DNA of 64,000 nucleotides from Argyresthia goedartella (taxonomy: Eukaryota > Arthropoda > Insecta > Lepidoptera > Argyresthiidae), in the NCBI GenBank assembly GCA_949825045.1, contig OX463816.1, positions 17,479,579-17,543,578 on the forward strand. The letters run 5' to 3'. Positions within the stretch are counted from its first letter, which is position 1. Each line of letters starts with the position of its first letter. The notes below the pieces were generated by a model. The model was not told where the DNA came from. It saw nothing but the letters and a program-made list of their open reading frames with translations, and made no database searches. A program made the translations under genes and the position numbers. Below, one piece after another: positions 22,978-34,246 of this stretch.

Positions 22978-23465
22978 TTTTATCTACACACGTATCATAA
23001 ATCCTCTTTACTGCGTACAAAAACCGCACGTTACGATCAGCATAATGTTAAACTACTTGGTAAAAACTCATTTCTTATCTGAAAAATTACACATTATGAC
23101 CGTAATGTGTAATTTTTCTACATATTATGACATTCAAATTTCGGACGCCGACGCCCGCCTGCGTGCCGCTCCTAGTTTGTCTGTGAAGTTGGTACTGACA
23201 TTCAAATTTCGAACGCCGACGCCCGCCTGCGTGAAGTTGGTACTACAGAACAAGCTAAACAACTGCAGAGCCACAATGCCGGGCAAACATGCGGTTCTTG
23301 AACACATCAAAGAGAGCTTATGATATGTGTGTAGATAAACTAGTGTATGTAACTGTACATAATTAGGCATTCAAAACTCTCGAGTGATATTATTATGAAA
23401 CTCGCCTGGAGTGTTAATGCCCTCCATTATGTAGCAGTCACATAAACTACTATTATAGACAGGGA
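22978..23465 (+). repeat. repeat family R2, copy 1, with inverted ends and internal hairpin
   Basis: It begins TTTATCTACACACGTATCAT and has the inverted complement at 23321-23339 (TGATATGTGTGTAGATAAA). Homology with copy 2 (49969-50430) continues another 120 bp past that point. An internal hairpin (23084-23099 with 23106-23121) and a local tandem duplication of the 'tgacattcaaatttcg' block (near 23128 and 23198) lie inside. Non-coding; MITE or segmental duplicate of one. Confidence 0.65.
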
Positions 23466-23612
23466 TTATTTAATAGTATACTTACAAATTTCTGTAATGA
23501 TGTTATATTCTATGCCTATTTGTACCTTCTGAATTATGTTTTGTGTATTGTGTATTATCCGAATAAACTTATTTCATCACTAAAATCATATCACATCAAA
23601 TTTCATTATTTC

Positions 23613-23915
23613 AGTCGACATTTACATATACTTCGTAACCGTATTTTTTGCCTTTTCTGTACATTAGACCGTGTGGGACAAGCAGGGCAAAGAAACTCTC
23701 ACAGATTAATTTTTAGATCTCTTTAAAAAGTGGTTGAGTTTAACTGAAACCAATATTACAATATTAGTTATGATATATATTATGCCAGGAATAATTATAA
23801 AATTAATAACAGCGCGTTCTTTGTTGAATTGTATCAAACCCATGCAGTCTTGTCATTTATGCAATCTTGAAAACTGTTATAGCCCTTTTTAGTCAAAGTC
23901 GTGTTTACATTTAAA
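23613..23915 (-). mobile_element. LINE copy A3, 3' end only, diverged
   Basis: Collinear with the 3' UTR and last codons of LINE copies A1 and A2 (tagatctcttt-aaaa-gg, ccatgcagtcttgtcattta), with many substitutions; older than the other two. Confidence 0.65.
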
Positions 23916-23924
23916 GGTTCCGTC

Positions 23925-24040
23925 CCTCAAAAGAAAAAAAAACGGTCAAGTGCGAGTCTTAGTCGCGCACGAAGGGTTCCATACCACCGTACAATGGTAA
24001 GAATGGTGTGGTGTTAATAGTTTGGATTTTACATTGCTAA
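23925..24040 (+). repeat. dispersed repeat R1, leading segment
   Basis: Block 'aacggtcaagtgcgagtc', 'gcgcacgaagggttccat', then 'ggtgtggtgttaatagtttg'; the reverse complement of 6355-6490. Confidence 0.6.
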
Positions 24041-24179
24041 ATGTTGTAACAGAGGAGGTTTATACCCAGCAGTGTGTAAATGAATGGATGAATATGACCT
24101 TACTGTAACTGCAAGAATATATTTAGACGCCGGGGGACAGCCGATCAAGTGAAATATCGTTATCTCTCCTGACGCGTGT

Positions 24180-24380
24180 GGGCGCACAGTGGGACGGATT
24201 TTGAAATTGCGGACTTACCTACATTTTTTTTTGTTACATACCATTATTTTATTAATAGTTATCGATAGTCCTAATCAAGGCAATTATATGTTTTTAGAGC
24301 ATTTGTTGTAAATACTATCATTTGCGAGAAAAAAATATTTACTTAATATAATGTATGGAGCGATAACTAATTTGCTCTAT
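24180..24380 (+). repeat. dispersed repeat R3, copy 1
   Basis: Collinear in reverse with 28600-28830: shared 'tttttgttacata-cattat', 'atatgttttt', 'tttgcgagaaaaaa-tat' and 'ggagcgata-ctaatttg'. Confidence 0.6.
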
Positions 24381-24739
24381 CAGAACCAAGTCTTAAAAGT
24401 GCCTAAGCTGATTTTTGTAAGCTTAATCTACGGGTGTTTGTATACAACAATACATATAAAACATTCCTGGTTCTCCGGACAAACTAAGCTGAACTTAGGA
24501 ACTTTAGGCGTTATAACCCACTACACTGATAGAGATTAATGTAATCGATAATTAGTAATACAAGAAGCAAACGCAATATTACTTCTTCTTTCTAGTCATT
24601 TCCTCATGGCTGAGGATTGCCATATACATAGGCATAGACAAAATTTATAAATAACATTAATTACATCTGATCATGACTGTCATGCTTATTGGTACGGGGC
24701 TTGCACAAGGATCTCCATTTTTTGTCCTAGACTGCGTGT

Positions 24740-24894
24740 ATTGCATTAGAACGGATTTTTGTACCCTAGTTATGGTTGTTTATCTATCTAAGTATAATAT
24801 TTATCTGTATAAGTATGTGTATCGTTGTCTAGTACCCAAGATACAGGAAATCCTAGTTTGGGGCTAAATCAATGTCTGTAAATAGTGTCTAAGG

Positions 24895-24928
<34 letters not shown>

Positions 24929-24930
24929 GC
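24740..24930 (+). mobile_element. SINE family S2, headless copy, ending in a TTA microsatellite
   Basis: It has the S2 body (ttgtaccctagttatggttg, tatctatctaagtataata, cccaagatacaggaaatcc) without the tRNA-like head, then (TTA)n at 24897-24928. The microsatellite sits where the 3' tail of the element should be. Confidence 0.7.
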
Positions 24931-25130
24931 CTTGCGTAGACTAAGCTGCAGGTATTACTGCGTGTGACTACACCACTGTGCAAGTGGTATTCCCCTTGTT
25001 CTTGCACCTTCTATTTTTCCCTCCATTTACATACACTTTCCATATACGTGCTATATGTCAAAAGAAGTCCAGCATTTGGATTGTCCAGGATTCAGTACCA
25101 TAGAAATATGGACCATTATTACAAAAGGCT

Positions 25131-25376
25131 AGTATTTAATAGCACATCAAAAATACTGATTTTTCACAGCAAAAAAAGGAGCAGCAAAACATTTTTTTTT
25201 TGTGGTTTTGTTGTTCTTACATGTTCAACCTAATACGAAGGATAAGGAGGCCTTCGCTTCGCTCACCCCCTTTACCCTTCACCTAAGCTACCGCAATATT
25301 TTGCCCTGATATTTGCTATAAAAATTAGGATATTTTCTGTGCAAATCAGTATTATTGATGTGCAGTTTCATATTTC
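25131..25376. mobile_element. MITE M2, copy 2
   Basis: Inverted ends 'agcacatcaaaaatactgat' and 'atcagtattattgatgtgca' flank an interior that shares 'ttgttgttcttacatgttca' with copy 1 (4090-4268). About 110 bp of extra sequence is inserted after that block. Confidence 0.65.
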
Positions 25377-26439
25377 CCATTACAAAATACGATTAAATTT
25401 TATGCTTATTTTTATCAAACACGTCCTGCCGATTGAGCCATTACTTTTAAACAATATTATTATCAGTGATTTCGTTCATACTGTAAAAATGAAAAAAGAT
25501 AACGCGTTGTCTAGATGTAGGTGTCCTTAATTGATCTCAGAGCAAGGCAAATTCTGTACTAACATTTCTACAAGAGATAAGTCTGATTTTTTACATATTT
25601 TTAACCAACCTGAAAGCCTACAAAATATTTTGCGGTATTTACTCAAAATGTTTGATCTTATGTTATTCAATTATTCAATTATTTTAAGCCAAGAAGGAGG
25701 ATCCAGAATGGCCTTTATAAATGATTTCAAGTGTTCACTAATAGTGCTCACTGTTGTTCTTTGGGTATCTCAAATATTCGCGATCAAAACAAAACATGTT
25801 GTGAATAATATCGACTTACTTATGCCTCTAAAAGATAAACTTAAAACATTTTTGGATAGTGTAAAATTTTGTGAACATCTAAAACAGGAACTTGGCTTGC
25901 AACTAAATGAAGTAAACTCTGTGGTTTCTCAGAATATTGCCAGTATATACTTCTATTATGAAATATAGATGGACTGCTGGTAATCATTATTTCAATAATT
26001 TTCGTGAAAAAAACGAAAAGTGGTTAGAAAGTTCCACAGTTTAGGCCAATTTCTTCGCTACTGAAGGAGAATAAGTTAATTTTGTTGACGGTGAGCCATC
26101 TGGCAATATAGAAAATCCACCTCCTAGTGTACATGAAGCTTCCACTTCCATTACTCCGAGCATGGTTTGCCATTCGAAGAACTGAGCTCAAGACAAAAAA
26201 GAAGACGTATCCAAACTTTAAGTAAATCCTTGTCTCCAAAAGAACTATTAAGGTCATCAGTAAAAACTTTAAAGGACAATAGAAATACGTAAGACAGAAT
26301 TCAAAGACGTAAGCAGAATTCGGACCATCTTATTAAACATCCTGAAGATGTCCATAGATGTCCTGTTCAGATTTAATGAAAAAAATGTACATTAAGCTAA
26401 AAAGGCACTGGGTCTGTAGTGTCACAAAAACATTTAAAG
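25377..26439. other. intergenic or decayed element, unassigned
   Basis: An open frame of 145 codons at 25531-25968 has a hydrophobic patch (SLIVLTVVLWVSQIFAI) but no family I recognise. It may be decayed sequence upstream of the transposase remnant that follows. Confidence 0.35.
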
Positions 26440-26930
26440 TGGCAATACATGAGTCTGAGAGAATCAGCCAATTAATCGTATTTTGATATGTTTTCTTCAC
26501 AATTCAAAGTTGGACAAGCAAAACTGGATTTTCATCAGTGACGAAGGAGCGCAATTAAAATTGCAAGCGTTGTTTGATTCAAATATGTCCACACTCATAA
26601 TTGCAACTTATTTAGAAATGAATACTGAGGCTAATGTAAGCCTTGTAAGCAAATGAGGCTATGATGTGGCTTCAGGTCAAAGTTATTTTAAGCAAAAGGC
26701 TGATTTGGATGACTCACGTATCTTAAAGATAAGTTTGGTTCCATTATATATCGTATGATGTTTGTGTATTCTTTCGGATGATTTTATTATGTGGGAAAAT
26801 AATCGACCGTATCCTACATTTTACTGTCGACCTATTATGTTCAAATTCATGAATGAAACTAAAGAGTTAGCAGAAATAGAGAGAAAAGTGGTTGAAGATC
26901 AAATTTAAGTCCTGCAGCCGACAAAAGTAA
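26440..26930 (+). pseudogene. RAG1-core/Transib-like transposase remnant
   Basis: Pieces in shifting frames show a conserved order: SLRESAN...YFDMF, FISDEGAQLKLQALFDSNMS, GYDVASGQSYFKQKADLDDS, ILKISLVPL, MWENNRPYPTFYCRPIMFKF, then MNETKELAEIERKVVEDQI. The Asp of GYD, the following hydrophobic strand and the (W/E)xNxRPxxxxxCRP block resemble in spacing the first catalytic Asp region of the RAG1 core and of the abundant invertebrate transposases related to it. Stops interrupt it at several points, including TGA after SLVSK and before CLC. The C-terminal catalytic half is absent. The Transib/RAG link is from memory of the fold and needs a profile search. Confidence 0.45.
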
Positions 26931-26934
26931 GATG

Positions 26935-27639
26935 TAGCCCCTTAAATTCCAGTAGTTGCGTCTTGCTGTTTGGTTCTAGCCAAGCGCTCTTCAAGTGAGG
27001 CTTTTACTGGATTGTGATCCACCCATTGGTGCCTTTTGGCATTGGCACGCTGATTGAGACAAATTACTGAAATTAAGACAAATTACTAACATTACCAGGT
27101 AATGGAATTGCTAACTAAGTGAAACGTACATTATAGCTGTCACCCGTGGAAACAAAACCTACCGCTTTAGCTAACAGCTTCCACTCCTAATCCTGGCTTC
27201 GGGATGCCATTCTCACAACCCGGTGGGTCGTGCATTATTGCTGTTCCCCGTTGGATGGGAAGTTTGAAACGCGAGACCCGCCTGAAACTCCGAAGTCTTC
27301 TGTGAAAGCATACCCTGTCAGTGACTGCCACCCTAAATAAGAATATCCTTGTATTGTGTGACGGGGTCCGACTGTTAAATTGTGTATTTTACCTTTGTAG
27401 ACATAATCCAAGCCGATAGGCTGAATTTGAGATTTAGATGCTGACCGCATGTGATATATGTATATTATAAATTCATTATTTTTGTAATCTGTGGAAACGG
27501 GGTGATTTCAAATAGATTAAATTGATGACTAAGTCGCTGCATTGCGAGGAATATTGGGAATTATAACGTTCTTCTCTAGCAAGATACTATTCCCATTAGT
27601 TATCCCTCTCCCTAAAACATTCAATCCCACCTCCTTTGC
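26935..27639. other. intergenic, unassigned
   Basis: A GC-richer block at 27000-27400 has no frame I recognise. It could be the untranslated part of a retroelement. Confidence 0.4.
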
Positions 27640-28490
27640 AGCAACTATCTGTCTCTTCTGTATCTTATAACGGTATTGTAATCATATACAACGATAAAGC
27701 TAAGAACCTGGGAATCGTCTTCGATAACCAATTGTCCTGGTCAATGCATGTTAATGAGATCAGCAGGTGAGTTTAAGAAGCCTTTCACTCTCTCAGCAGA
27801 CTTCAGAACTTTCTGCCTCGCCAGACCAAAATTACTCTCGTTCAGTCCCTTCTTCTTCCTCTCATTGATTATGCTGATGTTTTTCGGGTCAGCGCAAATG
27901 AAGAACAACTGAACAAACTCAAACAACTTCAAAATCTCGGGATTCGGTTCATCTACGGACTGCGCAAGTATGACCACGTATCTCAGCATCGGAGGGAGTT
28001 GAAGTGGCTGCCGATTCGGTTTCGACGGGACTCTCAAATCCTGTGTTTTCTCTATAATATTTTATGGAAACCTAGTTAACCTAACTTCCTGCGTGATCGC
28101 TTCGAATTTATTGGCCTCGTAAAACTTACATTGCGTATATGCTTAAATCCCCAGAACGCTCCATTGCAGCCTACGAGCTAAATACAACCGGTTAAAGAAG
28201 CACGATCTCTCCCTTTTCAGTTATTAGTGTATTATATTGTTTACGTTGTATTTACATACTTCTGTATGCAGTCTATTTTAGCAATTAGGGTTATCAGTAT
28301 GTATTGTTAATAGTGTAGTACTCGTAGTATTTTAAGAGTTTTATTGTAAGCGCGGGTCTTCCCCCGCTCAACCATCACCATTCCTACCCACCTTGGTTTA
28401 GAAGAAATATCTTGTTAGAGATAAGCTCACCTTTGTAATGTTAATTCTATCATAAGTTATCTGTAAGTCTGTTTTGTGCGATTACGAAAA
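27640..28490 (+). pseudogene. jockey-type LINE, reverse-transcriptase C-terminus and 3' UTR
   Basis: The post-catalytic segment of a jockey-like reverse transcriptase in broken frames: KAKNLGIVFDNQLSWSMHVN, then QTKITLVQSLLLPLIDYADV, NEEQLNKLKQLQNLGIRFIY, GLRKYDHVSQHRRELKWLPI. A stop (TGA) follows MHVNEISR at about 27768. The same region is better preserved at 48178-48687. The 3' UTR carries the shared 'tagagataagctcacctttg' block near 28416. Confidence 0.75.
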
Positions 28491-28599
28491 ATTACGTATG
28501 CGTCAAATGAGGACATACTGCATAATCTCCTGTTGTCTTCCGACCCTGGAGATTATACATGTGGTGCTATGCACAAACAGCTTGGACACTTTTAAGACT

Positions 28600-28830
28600 T
28601 GACTTATAGAACAAATTAGATATCGCTCCCTAAAGTATTTATATAATATAATTTTTTCTCGCAAATTATAATTTTTACAACAAAAAGTGTTACAAAAACA
28701 TATGATTGCCTAAACTAGGACTAACGATTATTATATATATAATAATGATATGTAACAAAAAAACATAATTCCATAATTTCGAAATCCGACCCACCCTGCG
28801 CCCCCCCCCCCCCCCCTTGCGGGCAGAGAT
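28600..28830 (-). repeat. dispersed repeat R3, copy 2, with a 16-C tract
   Basis: Antisense partner of 24180-24380. A homopolymer of 16 C (28801-28816) lies at the edge where copy 1 has 'gggcgcacagtggg'. Confidence 0.6.
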
Positions 28831-30009
28831 ATATATCTATCTGTCTCTGCTAGCTATCTTGCTGTACAAAAATAAAGGGAAAGGTTGTGTGACTAATGAA
28901 ACTTGATTATATTTCAAAATTCTTAGTGACATAATGCAACTTGATAATATAAGTTGCGGTTCAATTATAATTATATCATGATTGGTTTAGTTTTTAATAC
29001 AGAATAATCAGGTGGAAATACGCCATTTACATCTTAAAATGTATGAAATTTAATCGCATATATTTCTAAGTAGATAAATATTTTGAAAAAAATATGGAAA
29101 AGTAGCCTAGGTAAATACTGTCTTAATACGAATATCAGCATAAATACGTTGAAATATTCTCAAATCGAAAATTATTATGGTACCTATTAAGTTTGTATGG
29201 AAGATTCATTGTTCTCCGGCTTCCAAAGTAACGTCATTAAGTTACGAGCAATTTGGACTAAAACAAACACCCAAGCTCTACTCCCAAATCAAAATCTCTT
29301 CCCCAGATTCACGACGAAGTAGTAAATCAAAAATCTTACGAGCCAAACTGCACAAGTTATGCTGCACTTATAACGGCGTTATGCCAAATCCTATGACTTA
29401 CGACAGATATCCAATATCCCCCGAAGCGGGCCGAACGAGCGCAGTGGAACACTCATAGAACACAAATAAAATGAAGGAAGCGAGACAGAGCTCCGCGATC
29501 GATATGATTTCCAACGTGAAGTATGCACTATTTGATGTAAAATACTTAAATCGCTCACACGATTGTTTTGTTCCAATAAATTTATTACCAGGGCCCTGAA
29601 TTTCCCAACTATGCGATGTATTTAGATTACATGTGCAAATGTTTCCTGCGTGTTCTCCCTTACTAGAACAGCTTTCAGCCCTTCTTTGTAGCTTGGGCCC
29701 GGTTGGGACAGCTCCGACAGAATAACATAAACTAACATTTACATAACCTAACAGTAGAGGCACATACCCTCCAGGATGGTATGATTTTCCCAGAATTGTT
29801 GTCAAAATCATTTCATTTGTGGCCGCCTTGACTTCGGGCCGAGGGTTGTGATGAGCATTCGTAAATCATAAACAAACGGTGTCTTAGTAGACCTAACTCG
29901 TTAGTTCTTGTTTACATTGATCAATCTTTTAGAATGGACTGATCTAATTTGAGGTAGAAAGTATTCCTTGTGGTCGTTTCTGTAAAATTCAAGGTGTTAA
30001 AACACTAAG
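28831..30009. other. intergenic, unassigned
   Basis: Open frames at 29177-29458 (plus) and 29398-29811 (minus, 137 codons) have no recognisable domain, and they overlap in opposite directions. Confidence 0.4.
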
Positions 30010-30240
30010 TTGTTTATGTTACTTATTTTACTTCGAATAAACTTTTAATATGAATTGTTGCAAAAATATAACTTATATTTGGTTGAGAGTGTTGTGTGAC
30101 GTAGTCGTTCAAACTAAGTTATGTAGGTACAACATTAAGACACCCAGTGGATAACCTATTTTACGTTAAATAAACTTTTCGTTTGAACTGTTGTAAAAAA
30201 TATAACGTGTTGTGTGACGTAGTTTTTCAAACTACAGTCT
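30010..30240. repeat. diverged tandem duplication, two units
   Basis: The order 'aataaacttttaatatgaattgttgcaaaaa', 'gtgttgtgtgacgtag', 'ttcaaact' appears once at 30036-30116 and again at 30168-30235 with changes. Confidence 0.6.
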
Positions 30241-30589
30241 ATACAACATGATAGTTTAGTAATAACAGCCAGTACCAGCAGTCTGTGTGTCCGATGGAGA
30301 TGAAGACTGGAAGACCACGACTTTTTGTCTTGTCACACATCGATTTTTTCTTCCCTGTCGAGGCCCTTCTTCAGTTTGCGTATATTTCTCTTCAAAATAC
30401 TTCTCGTTTTGTCGTTTCCTTTTTTTTTGCGTTCACAATGTCCGCGACACAAGACTTGTAAGAGCATGGTTGCCCGATGAAACCGTAAACTGTGAGATAT
30501 TTTTAGATCATAGCTTGAAAATTGTGTACAATGGAAGATCATGTGCGTGCTACCAGTAATTAAATTTAATATTGAAGTGTGTTCGATGA

Positions 30590-30655
30590 ATCGTCGGTTC
30601 CGTGAGCCTAAAATGAAGATCTTCATCTTCATTTTAGGCTCACGGAACCGACGAT
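30590..30655. repeat. 31-bp perfect palindrome, 4-nt loop
   Basis: Arms 30590-30620 and 30625-30655 are exact reverse complements, loop CTTC. It sits at the edge of a GC-richer block (30630-30900) that I cannot assign. Confidence 0.97.
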
Positions 30656-31814
30656 ACGTCTTCACGTAGGTGTCACCTCGTGGCATCTGAATGCCGAACC
30701 TGCAAACTGGTTGCTGCACGCGGCTCCATCCGCTCCAAAACCACGGATGACGGCTGCAGCTGATTAAGGGATCCAGTTCCAGCCAGACCTGATCTCCCAG
30801 ATTGATCCCGACTGCACCTGGGCGGAGAATGGGTCGCCACATCCGCTTACGAAAGAAATTGTCGCCGACCGGCGAACGCTCCTTTTCAAAGGGGTGTGAA
30901 GGTTGAGATTGGGGTTTTATGAGGTGAAGATTGATGGAGATAAAAACACTGGTTTACGTTAGAAGGTTTTAATTTACTGATCACACTATACAATTATGAA
31001 ATGATGAATTATGAGAATACAACAAAATACTTTTTTATTTTGTTATTATTATTGAATGTATTATATACAATATATTATTGAACAAGACTAAACTGAGAGG
31101 TTACATTATTTATTATATACGATGGCTTGTGGCTGTGTCCTATGAGCAAGGCTTGATTGAATGAAGGACTGGTTGATACTTTTTTATACATGAAGCATTG
31201 TTTTCAGAGACAGTTATCATAACGATGATAATTGATCGGTCGTTCCATAATATCGAACTTTACAAAAGAATACTATGTTAATTTGGATTAACAAAGGGCG
31301 AATCTCAGAATTTTAATAGCTCTTATTTTGTACAGGCCCCTGGTAGCTAGTGAATGGCATTCCCTGGCACCGATATCGCTTTGTTCCGGAATTAACCTCT
31401 GGTTAATGTTTCACATTCACAATGTAGATTCTGCGGTGCTCCGACTCGCTGTGAATTCAATTAATTCAGTCCCTGTATATTGACAAAACTATATTATTCA
31501 AAGACTATAATTCTGTCTACTTACTTCAATGATATTCTCTGAACGAAATGGAAATCACTTATAAAACAAAGGGTCATTCCTTGAACATAGTCAGCGTCAT
31601 TTTGCTTGTCCTAGGGGGTAACCTAAACCTTTTATCGATTCAGATGAAAACAAGAACATCCCCATGGCAACCATTTTTATTCCAATATGCCCTAATGGGC
31701 TTTATACAGGCTTTCTACATTTATACATGGGTTGTTTTAAGAGGGTCATGGTAATTTTGCTGAACAGCTTAGGTTCCTAAACTGAATCGGCATAAGACTT
31801 TGTGGTAACCGTAC
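30656..31814. other. unassigned block then AT-rich intergenic
   Basis: 30656-30900 is GC-rich, with a minus-strand frame (MWRPILRPGAVGINLGDQVW at its start) that may be old retroelement coding; not identified. The rest shows nothing. Confidence 0.4.
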
Positions 31815-32150
31815 TGCCGGCCCCTTTATTCAGTTTCTAAAATCCACTGCAAATCTAAAAAATTCTTCGTAGTTAATGGCGGTCTAACAACTATGTTATT
31901 TTTGCCAATATCACATGTTTTATGGATTTCACTGTATTTTGCCAGGTTCCCCTTCGAGTACCTGGAAATTTTAGTGCTGATTTGTTGCTCCTTAGCACCA
32001 CCCGGGAAGACGTGAAGAGCTGTAGGTTCCAAGTACCGCCTTCGGGCATAAGCAACCAACAGAGTAGTGTCAAATTGACATTTAGCGTCTGGAAAAACTG
32101 TCAGTGACATTTCCACAGTTGTCGGTCAATTTGAGTAACTGAATAAGGGT
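31815..32150. mobile_element. possible MITE with TTATTCAGTT ends
   Basis: Left end 'ccctttattcagtttct' and right end 'gtaactgaataagggtg' are inverted over about 14 bp. No coding. Single copy in the window, so tentative. Confidence 0.4.
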
Positions 32151-32190
32151 GCAGGCAAAAACTGTGAATGGACTATCAAAATGACTTTAT

Positions 32191-32255
32191 TGACAAAATG
32201 AATGACTTAATGGCCGAATGCCTATGCATTCGGCCATTAAGTATTCATTTTGACA
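32191..32255. repeat. about 30-bp palindrome, 4-nt loop
   Basis: A perfect 17-bp core (32205-32221 with 32226-32242, loop CTAT) extends outward by 13 bp with one bulge and one mismatch. Confidence 0.92.
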
Positions 32256-32793
32256 CTCATTTTGTGACTGCTGCCCAAAAAGTGTCGCTTGAATGTCATA
32301 CTAGAACTGTAAAAAAACATAAGCGAGAGCTGGTGACTTAATTAACACTGTGGTAACAACATGATTTTGAGTGTCTTGAGTTTTCGGGTGTGCATTCGGG
32401 CCTAAATATTCAGTAACACAACTCAGTCGTTCATCAGCGACATTAAACATTTGTTAGAAACATTTTCCATAACGACAGCGCTATGAAGTCTCATAAAGAG
32501 GATTTGAGGGCTGAATAATAAAGCTCAGGTGTATAATGCTAATGCGTTTGTTGGCTGACGCCACAGCCCGCACTGTATCATAAACTGCTGAGGTTTCCTT
32601 ACAAAGACGTGGTAGAGTGGAGATGCCACCGTTCCAGCACCACGCCTACGCAAGGCATCTCAATTTTGAACCTTACGCCATGGTAATAAACCTACTCACA
32701 CACAACACTACACACAAACATAATTAATTTTCTGCCCGAATATTATTATTAATCAATTTTTAATCACATGTTAATCTTTATTAATTTAATTTC
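32256..32793. other. intergenic flank of the OTU-LINE
   Basis: No gene recognised. Upstream target sequence of the LINE insertion at 32819. Confidence 0.5.
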
Positions 32794-32818
32794 TATATAT
32801 TGTTGCTTGTTTTGTTTA
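32794..32818. repeat. 25-bp target-site duplication, left copy
   Basis: Identical over 25 bp to 37389-37413; the two copies bracket the OTU-LINE. Confidence 0.85.
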
Positions 32819-33718
32819 GGAGTGGCGTTTGTGTTGCTGGACCGAACGGACGTGTCCCCCCGAGATCTCCCAAACGCAGCGAGCGACGCCTACGCAACAC
32901 ACCCTCAACGCTACTGCCTCCACCACCACCGCCGCTAAACACACCAACCTGGTGAGATCATTCCGATTAGGACATCATTGATAGTGATTACCTACCTCTA
33001 ACTTTATTTCTCTCAGCACCACTCGCCGCCTGACAATAATGAACCACCACTTACCGCGGCCGCGGTCGCCCCTATTAACTAAGGCATAATCACATTTATA
33101 GGTGTGTCATAGGCAGGATATAACAATTCCCTACCTACGCAATATCAAAATCAACTAATAAAACATTATTATAGCTACATATACTTATATTGCTTTGCCT
33201 GAAAATAAATTCGAGATAATTCTCCTCGAGATTTATTTTCTCCTCATCTTCGAGAGACCATTCAAAACAGTCATTAACAATAACCATCCACTAAACCCTG
33301 AAACTCAGTGAATAAGCCAACCCAAAACTTAACAATCCTAGAATTATTTTTATGTAGCTAAACTGCAAATATACTAAACCCGACAATAAACAAAAACTAA
33401 ACAAGTGCATGCCATAAAAAGGCCATCTCACCAAACTCCACACAGACAAACAGACAAAACAATTGACTGCTATTTAGGAACAATTGAAAATGCTTCGAAG
33501 CACAAAAGGCTCACAACGTTCTCTCAAACATCTGGCACCCATTCTATGGTGTCAGCCCATCTTGGAAATATCGGGAAATATTAGAATAAAAATAGATCGT
33601 AAAAAGCCAAACAGCGTCTCTCATCATACCGGCCGTACACCTCTTAGAAACAACCCACACACACACATTCATATTAGCTAAAATACCATGAGGCTTTCTC
33701 CTGTAGTAATATCTCACA

Positions 33719-34246
33719 ATGGAAACTCTACCAATGCCCAGAGATGGAAACTGCCTGCTCCATGCAATTGCAAACCAAATCAACCATCTGTTTGGAGCGA
33801 CATTCAACCATACCCACATCAGAAGCGACTTAGCTAGATACGTGGAAGCTAACAGCAATTATCCACGCATCAAACATGCGATCGACGCACCAAACGCAGA
33901 AGCTTTCACTGAGTACATAAAAAATCTCCACATACAGGGCACGTGGGGCGGTGAAGAAATTATCATAGCAGCCGCGGAGTTCTACGTAATAAGTGTAGCG
34001 ATCCATCAACAAAATGGCCCATCAATCGTATATAGCCCCCAACAAGAATATAACTCAGTCGGAACTATCAACTTGACCTTTTCCGACAGTCACTACGACA
34101 GCGCTTACATAATAGAGCCCCAAAACGTAATCAACAACCTATCAACAACCAGTCAAATCTACATCGCAGCATCTCACATTTCCCATACCAAAAACAGCGC
34201 GACTACCAAAGTACCCTCAAGTTCCACCCGCCCCAAAAACAGATAA
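33719..34246 (+). CDS. OTU-like cysteine protease ORF of a LINE
   Basis: An intact 175-codon ORF. It has the OTU signature: Asp9 and Cys12 in PRDGNCLLHAIANQI, the GTWGGEEIIIAAAEF block at about residues 74-88, and His125 in SDSHYDSAYII. OTU proteases cleave ubiquitin or ubiquitin-like conjugates; activity here is inferred from the catalytic triad pattern only. The start chosen is the ATG 8 codons before Asp9. It lies in the first 5' unit of the OTU-LINE and ends in a stop after a basic tail (STRPKNR), while in the second unit the same region leads straight into an endonuclease. It is therefore the N-terminal part of a retrotransposon ORF rather than a host deubiquitinase. Intactness in a dead element is notable. 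Confidence 0.8.
   Translation: METLPMPRDGNCLLHAIANQINHLFGATFNHTHIRSDLARYVEANSNYPRIKHAIDAPNAEAFTEYIKNLHIQGTWGGEEIIIAAAEFYVISVAIHQQNGPSIVYSPQQEYNSVGTINLTFSDSHYDSAYIIEPQNVINNLSTTSQIYIAASHISHTKNSATTKVPSSSTRPKNR

Noticed and set aside
23045..23323. A 92-codon gene with an internal repeat
   Set aside because: It lies on repeat family R2; the repeat in the peptide is the local tandem duplication of a non-coding block.
25531..25968. A 145-codon membrane protein gene
   Set aside because: One hydrophobic patch only, AT-rich random-like composition, next to a decayed transposase.
29398..29811. A 137-codon minus-strand gene
   Set aside because: No domain, no splice or codon pattern, and it overlaps another open frame on the opposite strand.
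30333..30842. A 169-codon minus-strand gene
   Set aside because: It is lengthened by the palindrome at 30590-30655 and has no recognised domain; at best part of an old element.
33719..34246. A host OTU deubiquitinase gene
   Set aside because: It lies within a LINE bounded by a 25-bp target duplication, and a second copy of the same region runs into a LINE endonuclease.
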